A stretch of DNA of 64,000 nt from Ensifer adhaerens (GCF_013283195.1 NZ_JABEKT010000001.1:2018509-2082508), one strand, 5' to 3'. Positions 53,876-62,841 are shown, counted from the stretch's first letter. Notes: a model not told the origin generated them from the letters alone. Numbers and translations are program-made.

Positions 53876-55276
53876 ATGTTTCTTTCCGTCTTCGACGTCT
53901 TCAAGATCGGCATTGGTCCTTCGAGTTCGCATACGATGGGGCCAATGTCGGCCGCCAATCGCTTTCTCGAGCTCATCCTGTCCGATGAATGGCCGCGGCC
54001 TTCGCATGCGTCCGTCGCTGCCATCAAGGTTAGCCTGCACGGCTCGCTCGCCCATACCGGCATCGGCCACGGTTCGGGCAGGGCGGTTGTGCTCGGGCTT
54101 GTCGGCGAGCGTCCCGATCGTGTCGACCCCGACCGCATGGACGCGCTGATCGACGACGTCGAACGCACCGGGCGCATCACGCCGCCGGGCCATCCGTCCT
54201 ATGAATTTCAGCCGAAGACCGATCTGATTTTCGACAAGAAGGTCCCCTTGCCGGGCCATGCCAACGGCATGTCCTTCTCGGCCTTTGACAAGGACGGCCG
54301 CCTTCTGCTCAAGCGCATCTACTATTCGATCGGTGGCGGTTTTGTCGTGACCGACACGGAACTCGAAGCCATGCGCGCCTCGAAGAACAAGCCTGCGGGC
54401 GTCAAAGTGCCGTTCCCCTTCAGCAGCGCCGTGGAAATGCTCGAGATGGCGGCCCGCTCCGGCATGACGATCGCACAGATGAAGCGGGCAAACGAAGAAT
54501 GCACCATGTCGCCTCAGGAGTTGAATGAGGGCCTCGATCGCATCTGGGGCGCTATGAGCAACTGCATCGATCGCGGGCTCAGCCAGGACGGTATCATGCC
54601 CGGCGGCCTCAAGGTGCGTCGTCGCGCCCGATCCATTCATGACAAGCTGCAGGAAGAGTGGCGCTCCAACAAGATCAATCCGCTGCTCGCCAACGACTGG
54701 CTGAGCGTCTACGCCATGGCTGTCAATGAAGAGAATGCGGCCGGCGGTCGCGTGGTGACGTCGCCAACGAACGGTGCTGCAGGCGTCGTTCCGGCGACCA
54801 TCCGCTATTACATGCATTTCCATGACGATGCCGACCAGGACGGCGTTCGCGACTATCTGCTGACCGCTGCCGCCATCGGCGGCATCATCAAGCACAATGC
54901 GTCGATTTCCGGTGCCGAAGTCGGCTGTCAGGGCGAGGTGGGCTCCGCCTCGGCGATGGCGGCGGCGGGTCTTGCCGCCGTTATGGGTGGCACGCCGGAG
55001 CAGATCGAGAACGCAGCGGAAATCGCGCTTGAACATCACCTCGGCATGACCTGTGATCCCGTTGCCGGCCTGGTGCAGGTGCCCTGCATCGAGCGCAATG
55101 CGCTCGGCGCGGTCAAGGCAGTGACCGCCGCGTCCCTGGCGCTCAAAGGCGATGGCCAGCATTTCGTGCCGCTCGACGCCTGCATCGAAACCATGCGCCA
55201 GACCGGCGTCGACATGAACGAGAAATACAAGGAAACCTCGACCGGCGGCCTGGCGGTCAATGTCGTCGAATGTTGA
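53876..55276 (+). CDS. sdaA: L-serine dehydratase (ammonia-lyase), iron-sulfur type
   Basis: The 466-residue enzyme converts L-serine to pyruvate and ammonia. It is the single-chain form with the beta domain first (about 1-155, [20 protein letters not shown] near 13-32) and the catalytic alpha domain after (about 180-466). The conserved cysteines for the oxygen-sensitive 4Fe-4S cluster are in [16 protein letters not shown] near 340-355, [20 protein letters not shown] near 385-404. [17 protein letters not shown] near 296-312 is also typical. The Shine-Dalgarno (GGCAGG) is weak. Serine breakdown feeds central metabolism; DUF1489 follows downstream. Confidence 0.95.
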   Translation: MFLSVFDVFKIGIGPSSSHTMGPMSAANRFLELILSDEWPRPSHASVAAIKVSLHGSLAHTGIGHGSGRAVVLGLVGERPDRVDPDRMDALIDDVERTGRITPPGHPSYEFQPKTDLIFDKKVPLPGHANGMSFSAFDKDGRLLLKRIYYSIGGGFVVTDTELEAMRASKNKPAGVKVPFPFSSAVEMLEMAARSGMTIAQMKRANEECTMSPQELNEGLDRIWGAMSNCIDRGLSQDGIMPGGLKVRRRARSIHDKLQEEWRSNKINPLLANDWLSVYAMAVNEENAAGGRVVTSPTNGAAGVVPATIRYYMHFHDDADQDGVRDYLLTAAAIGGIIKHNASISGAEVGCQGEVGSASAMAAAGLAAVMGGTPEQIENAAEIALEHHLGMTCDPVAGLVQVPCIERNALGAVKAVTAASLALKGDGQHFVPLDACIETMRQTGVDMNEKYKETSTGGLAVNVVEC

Positions 55277-55353
55277 GTGGCGCGCGGACGATTGTGGATG
55301 AGGCTGCGCAATTCGCTTGACCGTGACGGCCGGACGGGTGTTCAAAAACAGCC

Positions 55354-55791
55354 ATGTCTCTGCATCTCATAAAGCTCTGCGTCGGGGCGGAATCGATCGA
55401 GGATTTGCGCGAATGGGTTTCGCGCAAGGCTCTGACTGCGATTGCCGCCGGCCTTGAACCGCACTCCTACCATACCACCCGCATGGTCCCGAAACGCATG
55501 GAAGAGCTGCTGGAAGGTGGCTCGCTTTATTGGGTCATCAAGGGCCAGGTGCAGGCGCGCCAGCCGCTGATCGGCATTGAAACCTTCACCGACGGCGAGG
55601 GGATCGGGCGCTGCAATCTGCTGCTCGGTCCTGAAGTCGTTGAGACCGAACTGCAGCCGCGCCGGGCCTTCCAGGGGTGGCGCTATCTCAAGGACAATGA
55701 AGCACCGCGCGATCTGGCGTCGCTTTCCGGTGGCGGAGCCGAGATGCCGCTTGAGCTTCGCCGCGAGCTCGCCGAACTCGGTCTGCTCTGA
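55354..55791 (+). CDS. DUF1489 family protein
   Basis: The 145-residue protein begins MSLHLIKLCVGAESIEDLRE and contains HTTRMVPKRMEELLEGGSLY near 40-59 and KGQVQARQPLIGIETF near 63-78, the alphaproteobacterial DUF1489 signature. It has no signal peptide or membrane segment. The function is unknown. It lies 77 bases after sdaA and may share its mRNA. Confidence 0.88.
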   Translation: MSLHLIKLCVGAESIEDLREWVSRKALTAIAAGLEPHSYHTTRMVPKRMEELLEGGSLYWVIKGQVQARQPLIGIETFTDGEGIGRCNLLLGPEVVETELQPRRAFQGWRYLKDNEAPRDLASLSGGGAEMPLELRRELAELGLL

Positions 55792-55888
55792 CGGGCGAAC
55801 TTTCGTACCGCTTGCCGCGCCTTTTGCCTTTATCGCCCATGTTGGTCACCACCTCTACGCTTGCGCGCGGCATGCAGGGCCCAACGAA

Positions 55889-55910
55889 AAAGGCGGCCGA
55901 AGCCGCCTTT
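55889..55910. terminator. Bidirectional terminator between DUF1489 and the small reversed gene
   Basis: AAAGGCGGC (55889-55897) pairs with GCCGCCTTT (55902-55910) around CGAA, with an extra A on the left. It lies between two convergent genes and can serve both. Confidence 0.65.
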
Positions 55911-55924
55911 GAATATTAGTCTGT

Positions 55925-56194
55925 TCAGAGAATGCGCATCTTCAGCGGCTGGCGACGGCCGGGCGCCGTCACGTGAAGATGAATGCCTGCGCGTGGCTGC
56001 GTCGAGCGCCAGGCTCTAGCACCATGTGTCAGCAGCATGCCGACCAGATCCTTGGTCTTCGCCTTCGGACGGTTCAGACCGAGATCGGCAATGCGCATCG
56101 CTGCCTCATGCAGCGGATGCAGATTGATGCGCGACGGTTTTGCCCGTCGCCCCGGCAAGGGAGTAACACCCGGAACATTCTCGTTCATTGCCAT
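55925..56194 (-). CDS. Small basic protein of unknown function
   Basis: The 89-residue protein starts MAMNENVPGVTPLPGRRAKP and contains SRINLHPLHEAAMRIADLGL followed by NRPKAKTKDLVGMLLTHGAR and ends with HLHVTAPGRRQPLKMRIL. It is basic and Pro/Arg-rich with no membrane segment. I do not recognise a domain. AGGT-type ribosome binding sequence lies upstream. It is transcribed in the same direction as, and 78 bases after, nothing obvious to the right: the next gene ends at 56273, so both could be co-transcribed from the carboxypeptidase promoter. Confidence 0.7.
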   Translation of the reverse strand: MAMNENVPGVTPLPGRRAKPSRINLHPLHEAAMRIADLGLNRPKAKTKDLVGMLLTHGARAWRSTQPRAGIHLHVTAPGRRQPLKMRIL

Positions 56195-56272
56195 AACTAA
56201 CCTCGTACGCTTTACAAAACCGAGGAGGGCGTCCGGACAAATACAAACCGGACGCCGAAACTAATTACCCGT

Positions 56273-57790
56273 CTACTGCTGGGCAGCCCAGCAGGAAATG
56301 CCTTTCTTCTTCAACGTCTTGCATGCGTTGATCGCCGCATTCTGGTCATCGAAGCCGCCAAAGCGGGCGCGGTAGACCTGTGCGCCGCCATTGCTGAAGG
56401 CGACGGTAAAGGGTGTTGCCTTGCTCAGCGCCTTGCCGCCCTTGTCCTTGGCGTTGCCGAGCAGCGTCATGGCCTGGTCCTTGTCCGGCGTCGCGCCGAT
56501 CTGGATGACCCAGCCCTGAGGTTGCGGAACGGGCTGCGGTTCGGCTTCGGCCGCAACCGGCTCGCGCTTGGGAACGGAGTTGGTGATCTGAGCGTCGACC
56601 ATGCCGGCCGATACCGGCTGGCGTGACAGCTTGACGCTCTGGGCGTCGAGCGTATTGGGAATAATCTTCGGCGAAAGGACCGGGTTGTCCGACGCGCGCT
56701 TGGTGCCGGCATAGGCCATCTGCACGCTGTTGGTATTCTCGCCATTGTAGCGAACGGCCGGAACCGGTCCGGTGTTCGGCAGATCGAGACCGGCTGCGGC
56801 GGCGACGGGGCTGGCAACCGGTGTTTCCGCGACCCGCGCCACAGCGATCGGTTCTTCGGCAACCGGTGCGACCGGCGTCGGCGCGGTTTCGGCAATCAGG
56901 TTGCCACCGCCGCGGCGCGATGCGGCCGGCATGTATTTTGCCACGAGGCGGCGCATCTGGGCGTCGCGGCTGGCGCCCGACGTGCCGCCCATGACGACGG
57001 CGACGATGCTGCGGCCTTCGAGCTGCGCCGAGGTCACCAGGTTGAATCCGGAAGCGCGGGTGTAACCGGTCTTGATGCCATCGACACCGCGCACATTGCC
57101 GAGCAGGCGGTTATGATTGCCGATCGTCTGTTTGCCGAATTGGAAGCTGCGGGTGGAGAAATAATCGTAATACTGCGGAAAATGCTGGCGAAGCGCGAGA
57201 CCGAGGCGCGCCTGATCGCGCGCGGTGGTGCGTTGCTCCGTGTTGGGCAAGCCGTTGGCGTTGCGATAGGTGGTGCGCGTCATGCCGAGCGCCCGTGCCT
57301 TGTTGGTCATCATACGGGCAAAACGCTGCTCCGAGCCGCCCAGCAACTCGCCAAGCGCCGTCGAGGCGTCGTTGGCGGAACGGGTGACGAGCGACAGGAT
57401 TGCCTGCTCGACTGTGATCGATTGCCCCGCCCGCACGCCGAGCTTCGACGGCGGTTCGGCTGAGGCGTTCTTGGAGAAGGGGACGGGCGTCGACTTACTG
57501 ATCCGGCCGGCTTCGAGCGCCTCGAACGCCAGATAAAGCGTCATCATCTTGGTCAGCGAGGCGGGATAGCGCAATTCGTCGGCATCCTCGCCGTAAAGCA
57601 CCTTGCCGGTCTTAGCGTCGACGACGATGCCCGAATATTTCGGGTTGGCCAAAGCGGGCGCTGCGAAGGCAACCGATGCAACGGTGCCCGCAAGGACGAT
57701 CCGTCCGACCATCTTTGAAAAAGCGCCGAACGGGCGTTTCGCGAGATCAAGAAAACCTGATTGGGACACTACGCTACTCTTCATTCTCAT
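56273..57790 (-). CDS. D-alanyl-D-alanine carboxypeptidase with C-terminal SPOR domain
   Basis: The 505-residue enzyme (start MRMKSSVVSQSGF at 57790) trims the terminal D-Ala of peptidoglycan pentapeptides. A signal segment covers residues 26-48 (ending AAPALA). The serine peptidase S11 motifs are Ser78-x-x-Lys81 (YPASLTKMM), Ser138-Ala-Asn140 (TRSANDAS) and Lys240-Thr-Gly (DGIKTGYT). A Pro/Val/Ala linker at about 290-420 leads to a SPOR domain at the end (PQGWVIQIGATPDKDQAMTL and YRARFGGFDDQNAAINAC), which binds denuded glycan at the septum. Early in-frame codons to 58204 overlap the neighbour gene and are not used. Confidence 0.94.
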   Translation of the reverse strand: MRMKSSVVSQSGFLDLAKRPFGAFSKMVGRIVLAGTVASVAFAAPALANPKYSGIVVDAKTGKVLYGEDADELRYPASLTKMMTLYLAFEALEAGRISKSTPVPFSKNASAEPPSKLGVRAGQSITVEQAILSLVTRSANDASTALGELLGGSEQRFARMMTNKARALGMTRTTYRNANGLPNTEQRTTARDQARLGLALRQHFPQYYDYFSTRSFQFGKQTIGNHNRLLGNVRGVDGIKTGYTRASGFNLVTSAQLEGRSIVAVVMGGTSGASRDAQMRRLVAKYMPAASRRGGGNLIAETAPTPVAPVAEEPIAVARVAETPVASPVAAAAGLDLPNTGPVPAVRYNGENTNSVQMAYAGTKRASDNPVLSPKIIPNTLDAQSVKLSRQPVSAGMVDAQITNSVPKREPVAAEAEPQPVPQPQGWVIQIGATPDKDQAMTLLGNAKDKGGKALSKATPFTVAFSNGGAQVYRARFGGFDDQNAAINACKTLKKKGISCWAAQQ

Positions 57791-57974
57791 GTCATGGGTG
57801 TTGTCCGGACGCCGCCTCCGGGAACGACCGTTCCTGAGACAGTATCGGCATAGCGTTACCAATCGGTTTATGATGAATGATTGGTTTCCGGGATCGGACG
57901 CATTTGTACAGGGGCGATACCGGTGTAGCGCAATGGTGCGGCGCTGAAGCCAGCACCACAGCACTTGGACGAAA

Positions 57975-58709
57975 TCAGGGCACGAGATGGCTTTTGACGA
58001 AGCCTTCAACAGCATTGTCGATTTCGCGCCACTGCGGCAACAGATTGCGGGAGAAGCGGTAAAGGACGACAAGGTCCTTGCCGACATGGATATCGCGCTG
58101 GCAGTCTGCGCTGGTTGACGTTTCGTTGGCGCCAGGCTCCAGACAGCGCACGACATAGGGTGGCTCCTGCTCTCGCTCCGCAGTGAAGAAGGCCTCGCCG
58201 GCATAACTCGATGCCGCTTTGACGCCGTGTCGCGTCAACCCGCCGGGGGCGGAGCTCGTCGGCCCATCGAAAACCTGGGTGTAGATGGGCTCTAGTCGGC
58301 CGGACATGTCGCGCGACATGGTGCTCTGCGAAATCTGCAGGAAGATCAGGGCTTCGGGGCGGTTGACGTCATTGAAGAGGTGGCGGTTGTCATCGCTGTA
58401 GCCTTCGAGCGAAGGCCAGGCCAGGTAGAGATCGACGCGTTCGGCGATCGAGGTCGCGCGCTGGTTTTCAAAGCGAATGACGTTGGCAGGCAGCCGCAAG
58501 TGATCTTGTCCGATAAAGATATCGTAGGGCGTGAGGATCGACGTGTGGCCGGCAAGCGCGAGGTTTTCGCCGAACCAGCGCCCCGTCAAAGAAAGCGCCG
58601 CGGTTGCCGCGGCAAGCAACGCAACGACCGCGGCAATTTTGTAGACGAAGCGTCCTGAAAGAAGCGGGCTGAGTTCCGGCTCCGAATTCCCGTTGGAAGA
58701 GGTGCTCAT
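57975..58709 (-). CDS. Membrane-anchored protein of unknown function
   Basis: The 244-residue protein begins MSTSSNGNSEPELSPLLSGR and has one membrane helix near residues 24-44 (FVYKIAAVVALLAAATAALS), so most of it should be periplasmic. The outer part contains YDIFIGQDHLRLPANVIRFE, YLAWPSLEGYSDDNRHLFND, two cysteines (VVRCLEPGAN and ADCQRD) that may form a disulfide, and DLVVLYRFSRNLLPQWREID. It appears conserved in rhizobia; the function is not known. It precedes the carboxypeptidase gene by 184 bases on the same strand. Confidence 0.78.
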   Translation of the reverse strand: MSTSSNGNSEPELSPLLSGRFVYKIAAVVALLAAATAALSLTGRWFGENLALAGHTSILTPYDIFIGQDHLRLPANVIRFENQRATSIAERVDLYLAWPSLEGYSDDNRHLFNDVNRPEALIFLQISQSTMSRDMSGRLEPIYTQVFDGPTSSAPGGLTRHGVKAASSYAGEAFFTAEREQEPPYVVRCLEPGANETSTSADCQRDIHVGKDLVVLYRFSRNLLPQWREIDNAVEGFVKSHLVP

Positions 58710-59037
58710 CAATGGGGCGTCCCGTCGCGGTTGCCGCGCGAAATGTGGCGGTTCAGCTGCCGGTCGTCGATCGGTGGCGGCATCGGACCCTGGCAGGGTT
58801 TGCTTGCTCGACGCTGGTCGAAGATGGTTAATTTTCGATGAAGTCGACGTGGGTTCCGTTGGTGCCTGCCTGACCATGCTTTGGCCGGGCTGCCTAAAAA
58901 CGAAAAAGACCGGTTCCGAGGGACAGCGGAACCGGCCAGGGCCTGGTCTGAAACGGGGATGGAACTGACCGAAGCCCGGTAAATTGAGTGTGGCGCGGGA
59001 CATCACCCAACCGCGCCACAAGTCACTTTACTGCGGC
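58710..59037 (-). other. Intergenic region between the anchored protein and the cysteine peptidase
   Basis: These 328 bases contain the terminator of the peptidase gene (58903-58935) and, closer to 58720-58890, the likely promoter region of the membrane-anchored protein. No coding sequence is supported. Confidence 0.4.
58903..58935 (-). terminator. Terminator of the cysteine peptidase gene
   Basis: CCGGTTCCG (58910-58918) pairs perfectly with CGGAACCGG (58927-58935). Five A bases at 58903-58907 form the T-run on the minus strand. Confidence 0.7.
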
Positions 59038-59646
59038 CTACTGGGTGCGGACGCTGCCGACGGCGACCGTGCGGCCATCCTGCAGCTTGACCCAGCGGCC
59101 GGCATGTTCCGTCGACTGCCGCTTGAGGTAGGTGTATTCGGTATCCGACCACAGCAGCACCTTGTTGCGCATGTTGTCGAGGATGAAGTCGCCGCGATCG
59201 GTGCGGACGGTCAGTACCGCGTGGCCATCACCATTCGGCTGAAGGACGACGGTGATCAGAAGATCGGAGGCGGAGAAACCGCTTTCGATCAGCTTGCGGC
59301 GCTTCAAGAGCACGTAGTCTTCGCAGTCGCCAACGCTGTCCGGGTAGGACCACTTTTCTTCGACGCCGTGGATTTCCATGTCGGTCATCGGCGTGATCGC
59401 CTGGTTGACGTCGAAGTTGACCTCGAGAATTTTCTGCCAGCCTTCGCGTGTTAGGACCATCGGACCGCGGTCGGCGCCGTTCGCGCGGCATTCGCCCGGA
59501 TTGATCTTGCAAAACTCGTAGTGACCGATCGGCGGATTGGTGGAGCCGGTCACAGCCATATTCGCCGGCAGGGCCAGCGCGCCTTCGATCAGGCTGCCGG
59601 TGAAAATTGCGGCGACAGCGATCATCTTGGTGATTGTCTTGAGCAT
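59038..59646 (-). CDS. Bacterial transglutaminase-like cysteine peptidase (LapG-like family)
   Basis: The 202-residue protein (start MLKTITKMIAVAAIFTGSLI at 59646 with GGGGAG upstream) has a signal peptide to about residue 25. The catalytic triad is Cys108 (DSVGDCEDYVLLKRRKLIE), His142 (NGDGHAVLTV) and Asp157 (FILDNM). This family includes LapG, a periplasmic protease controlled by c-di-GMP through LapD in Pseudomonas. No LapD or large adhesin is in this window, so the target is unknown; the adjacent PilZ gene may be coincidence. Rhizobia have several paralogues of this type. Confidence 0.9.
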   Translation of the reverse strand: MLKTITKMIAVAAIFTGSLIEGALALPANMAVTGSTNPPIGHYEFCKINPGECRANGADRGPMVLTREGWQKILEVNFDVNQAITPMTDMEIHGVEEKWSYPDSVGDCEDYVLLKRRKLIESGFSASDLLITVVLQPNGDGHAVLTVRTDRGDFILDNMRNKVLLWSDTEYTYLKRQSTEHAGRWVKLQDGRTVAVGSVRTQ

Positions 59647-60435
59647 GATTGTCTCCCCGTTATGGTTCGACAATGGCACGGACATTTTTATCGCTCGCGA
59701 ATATGCGAGGTAAAACAAAGTACAAATGAAATTCGTATCAGAATAAAATAAGAATAGAATTTGAGATGTATTTAAATCGGATTTGATTCAATTTTTATCG
59801 ATCTTGACGTTCCAGCGATCGCGAAGGTGGAATTTGTTAGGCATCCAAATGGTTGCGGGAACACCGTTTTTTGGGGGGCATGTCGACGGAAGCTAGGCTG
59901 ATTTGGAGGCGTACGATGGCGGTCGAAGGCGTCCGCGAGGAGGAAATTCGCAACTTTGCATCCCGCTCGAATGCTTGATTAAAGCGTGAAATCAATGTGG
60001 AGAGCGAAAATGTCGAGAAAAAATATTTGAAAAAAGTTGTGCCGAAAATCGGCAGAAAGAACATGGGATGTGCTGAAATGGAGCAAATGCGCCCAGATCC
60101 AAGCACGCGCGCAAGCTCTCCAGGTCGATTGTCGAAGGAACTCGGCCCGAATGGTGCCATGGCGAAGCCGCGGTCCCGCCTCGGACATGCCGGTCGTCGG
60201 TTGCGCTATACGATGCAACCGTGGTCGAGGCGTCAGAGGAAAAGAGCTGGCAATGTCGGTGAGCTAGCGACCGAACCTGTCTGGTACCGGACACGCAGAA
60301 GCGTTCTGCGGTAGCGCCATGCGCAAGAGCGTGCACTCAATGCGCGGTCATCGAGGCTGACTGAATGTTTCCTTAGATCGTATCCGGTTCAAGGATAAAG
60401 ACCTGCAGCGACTAGACGCGCTGTATCGGTGTGTT
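59647..60435. other. Large AT-rich intergenic region
   Basis: This 789-base gap is the longest in the window. The part 59700-59860 is clearly more AT-rich than its surroundings and should hold the peptidase promoter. The remaining part has only short frames: the longest plausible is 32 codons at 59880-59978 (MSTEARLIWRRTMAVEGVRE), with a G-run touching the ATG and so no proper ribosome binding site. I see no tRNA, terminator or known repeat. A degraded gene or small RNA is possible. Confidence 0.4.
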
Positions 60436-61044
60436 CTAGAGGAATTCCGTCAAGGCTTCACGGGACTGAACGCCCGAGAATTCGATGGCAACGCCTTCTT
60501 GGAAATGACGGACGATCTTGCCCTTCATGTTGCCGAGCCTGATCTGTGTGCCGATCGGCGGGCGGTTTTCAATGTCAACGGCGGCGCCGGACAGCGAAAG
60601 GTCGATGATGCGGCAGGGATACTTCGCGCCGGTATCGAGCGTCAGCTCGGTCACTGTCTTGCGCGGTGCAAGGCGGTCATGGCGACGGTCTTCCGGCAGG
60701 CCGAGTTCGTGCTTGTTGGCAATCCACGTCAATTGCGCCGCAAGCTTCTCGCGCTTGCGTTCGGTGGCATTGAGCTGGATGACGAAGGCGTTTTCGGCAA
60801 GCCGCGACACGGTGCCTTCGAGCCGACCGACGTGATCGATGTAGGCGATGATGCGTTCGCCGGCGCGCGGGCGGGCCGGCGACAACAAAAGCACGTCACC
60901 CGGTGACATGTCGACGGCGGTGCAGTCGTATTCGTCGTGATTGGCAAGCATCAGTCGCCCGGTGAGATTCACCGAGACGCGCTGGAACGCGCCTTCCTGG
61001 TGCGGCTTCGGACCGGTATTTTGCGCTTGCTGGAACGAGAACAT
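60436..61044 (-). CDS. Tandem PilZ-domain protein (c-di-GMP receptor candidate)
   Basis: The 202-residue protein (start MFSFQQAQNTGPKPHQEGAF at 61044) has two PilZ-like domains. The first, about 18-92, has a DMSPGD turn but a poor RxxxR motif. The second, about 118-192, has Arg124/Arg128 in RHDRLAPRK and Asp148-x-Ser150-x-x-Gly153 in IIDLSLSGAAV, the residues that hold c-di-GMP. It has no other domain, so it would act as a receptor on a partner protein, often in motility or polysaccharide control. Start choice: an upstream in-frame codon at 61083 has no ribosome binding site. Confidence 0.88.
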   Translation of the reverse strand: MFSFQQAQNTGPKPHQEGAFQRVSVNLTGRLMLANHDEYDCTAVDMSPGDVLLLSPARPRAGERIIAYIDHVGRLEGTVSRLAENAFVIQLNATERKREKLAAQLTWIANKHELGLPEDRRHDRLAPRKTVTELTLDTGAKYPCRIIDLSLSGAAVDIENRPPIGTQIRLGNMKGKIVRHFQEGVAIEFSGVQSREALTEFL

Positions 61045-61155
61045 GATCACTCTGCATCGACGTATCTTGGCACGCGAAAGCATAGTGTGATCCGGTTAAT
61101 AGAAGGTTCGCCCTGCGGTTGGTGCCGGCATCGCTCTCGGTGCGGACCTGCAGCG

Positions 61156-61764
61156 TTACCCGTCACGACCACCTTCGAAGACGCGCAGGTGTTGAACCCG
61201 GCGTATGCCCGGCTGAGTGGCATCGCGCTCAACCGGTTCTTTGAGGAAAGCTGCGGTTCGGTCCGGATCGAGTACCCTGAGGCCTGTGACGTCGAGGCCG
61301 GAAACGGGGGTGGCATTCAACCAGTACGGGCGCGATAGCGGAGAGAGCGAGCCGAGAATGCGGTCGCTTTGACCTTCGTTGGACGCAAGGGGGAGGAGCA
61401 ATGTCTCGGTCTCCAGCTCTCTTCCGTCATCCGTTCGTGCTGTCGCCGACAGGACGACGGGGACATGTTGTGTCATGACCCGCCTGCCGATCTGGAGTAC
61501 TTTGCCAGCCTGGCTTCCGAGCCAAAGCGTGGCGAACTGCCGGCCGCGAAAATCGTGATCGAAGAGGGCGCAGACATGCGTACCGGCAAGGCGGAATTTC
61601 ATGCCGCCGAAATGATCCCGCTCGAGGATGAAGAGTTGGGGAAGGAGCGTTCGAATTGCCGACGGATCGATCTCGTTGCGACGTGGTAACTCACGGTCGC
61701 CTCGGATGACGTTCCAGTACTGAAACAGCTGCGTCGATGTCTTGTTGCGCATGATGTCGTTCAT
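61156..61764 (-). CDS. PAS-domain protein (PAS_5 type)
   Basis: The 202-residue protein starts MNDIMRNKTSTQLFQYWNVI at 61764. The pattern RGDRELPRRNEIDPSAIRTL followed by LPQLFILERDHFGGMKFRLA and GTHVCALFDHDFRGRQFATL is that of the PAS_5 family, common in rhizobia and of unknown ligand. There is no kinase or output domain. The C-terminal region (LDVTGLRVLDPDRTAAF) is less conserved. It lies 111 bases ahead of the PilZ gene on the same strand; both may act in one signalling path, but this is only by position. Confidence 0.82.
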   Translation of the reverse strand: MNDIMRNKTSTQLFQYWNVIRGDRELPRRNEIDPSAIRTLLPQLFILERDHFGGMKFRLAGTHVCALFDHDFRGRQFATLWLGSQAGKVLQIGRRVMTQHVPVVLSATARTDDGRELETETLLLPLASNEGQSDRILGSLSPLSRPYWLNATPVSGLDVTGLRVLDPDRTAAFLKEPVERDATQPGIRRVQHLRVFEGGRDG

Positions 61765-61926
61765 TCCACTTCTGCGGTCGCCTGTGTCGATCCGGCACAC
61801 AATCGCCCGCTCATTCCTGTCGTACCGATGACAGTGCGAAATTCGTGCCACCCGGAAATTAAGGTTAACAAACGGTTTCGATTGCCGCGGACGCACAGGA
61901 ATGGCACTTGATTGGACATCACTTCA

Positions 61927-62011
61927 CGAAGGGTTGCCTTCGGCACAGAACTTGAGCTCGCGCTATTGGGGGCTCACGGACCGTTCAGTTTTTACTGGAC
62001 GGTCTTTTTTT
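61927..62011 (+). ncRNA. Candidate small RNA or leader RNA with intrinsic terminator
   Basis: Three stems occur in a row on the plus strand: CGAAGG/CCTTCG (61927-61942), TGAGC/GCTCA (61953-61976), and GACCGTTCAGT/ACTGGACGGTC (61979-62004, one G-T pair) followed by seven T bases (62005-62011). No plus-strand gene lies upstream for several kilobases, so the terminator must end a transcript that starts within 61765-61930, or attenuate the rhomboid mRNA. The 5' end is not defined; I found no good promoter. Confidence 0.45.
61979..62011 (+). terminator. Orphan intrinsic terminator
   Basis: An 11-bp stem with a TTTT loop and a seven-base T-run, 98 bases upstream of the rhomboid gene. See the candidate RNA entry. 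Confidence 0.85.
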
Positions 62012-62109
62012 GTTTGCTTATGGCTGGGCGCGCTGTCCGGCTTATGCGCAATTGCCCGACCGACGTGGTCGGATCGAAACGGATATGCGGACGGAAGAGA
62101 GCATCAGCC

Positions 62110-62841
62110 ATGGAACGAGATCAGGCGGCAACGCCACCGGAGGCGGAACGGGAAGGCGCCGTCAATCGCGCGCGCGAGCCAGCTTTCAATTTGCCGGCGG
62201 GGCTGACGTGCATTCTGCTGTTCCTCGTCGCCATTCACGCGTTGCGCACCTATGTTTTCTCGGAGAGTCTCGATCGGGAAATCATCCTGAACTTTGCCTT
62301 CCTTCCTGCACGCTATGATCATCCGCTTGCCGAGCAGGGCCTCGCCTGGCTCTGGAGCCCGGTGACCTATTCGTTCCTGCACGGAAGCTGGGAACACCTG
62401 ATCTTCAACATCTTCTGGATGGTTGCCTTCGGCGCGCCGGTGGTGCGGCGCATCGGCATGATGCGGCTTGCGGTTTTCTGGGTTCTTTCAGCCGCCGCCG
62501 CCGTAGCACTTCACACGGTTTTTCACTGGGGCGAAATGATCGTCGTCGTCGGTGCCTCGGGGGTGGTTTCCGGCTTCATGGGAGGTGCAGCACGATTCGT
62601 GTTCTCACCCAGCGGCCGTATCAGTCGTCAATTCGCCCATCTTAACCGCCGGCTTTCCGTCAAAGAGGCGCTGTCCAATCGTTCCGTCGTCGTTTTCAGC
62701 GGCATCTGGTTCCTGACGAATTTTCTCGTCGGATTTGGCATGTTCACGCCAGGCGGTGCCGGCAGCGTGGCATGGGAAGCGCATATCGGCGGTTTCCTCT
62801 TCGGCTTCCTCCTGTTCGCCCTGTTCGATCCGCGGGATTGA
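62110..62841 (+). CDS. Rhomboid-family intramembrane serine protease
   Basis: The 243-residue protein starts at 62110 (MERDQAATPPEAEREGAVNR), with GGAAGAGAG upstream; an in-frame extension to 61912 would run through the orphan terminator and is rejected. Six membrane helices are visible. The catalytic Ser150 is in VVVGASGVVSGFMGG and the partner His225 is in AWEAHIGGFLFG; His96 and Asn100 in WEHLIFNIFWM stabilise the oxyanion. Substrates of bacterial rhomboids are membrane proteins with unstable helices; none is predictable here. The gene is convergent with none and is followed by the CBS gene on the same strand. Confidence 0.92.
   Translation: MERDQAATPPEAEREGAVNRAREPAFNLPAGLTCILLFLVAIHALRTYVFSESLDREIILNFAFLPARYDHPLAEQGLAWLWSPVTYSFLHGSWEHLIFNIFWMVAFGAPVVRRIGMMRLAVFWVLSAAAAVALHTVFHWGEMIVVVGASGVVSGFMGGAARFVFSPSGRISRQFAHLNRRLSVKEALSNRSVVVFSGIWFLTNFLVGFGMFTPGGAGSVAWEAHIGGFLFGFLLFALFDPRD

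Larger units (their letters stand above)
61765..62109 (+). other. Intergenic region with orphan terminator, upstream of the rhomboid gene
   Basis: These 345 bases separate the divergent PAS and rhomboid genes. They include a three-stem arrangement ending in a strong terminator at 61979-62011, reported separately, and after it about 98 bases with CCGACC-GAC-GTGGTCGG self-complementarity and the GGAAGAGAG ahead of the rhomboid ATG. Confidence 0.5.

Noticed and set aside
59880-59978. 32-codon frame in the long intergenic gap
   Set aside because: A G-run touches the start codon, there is no spaced ribosome binding site and no helix or domain in the peptide.
61912-62109. N-terminal extension of the rhomboid protein
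   Set aside because: The extension reads through a strong terminator hairpin and is not a membrane or domain segment of the family; the ATG at 62110 has a ribosome binding site.
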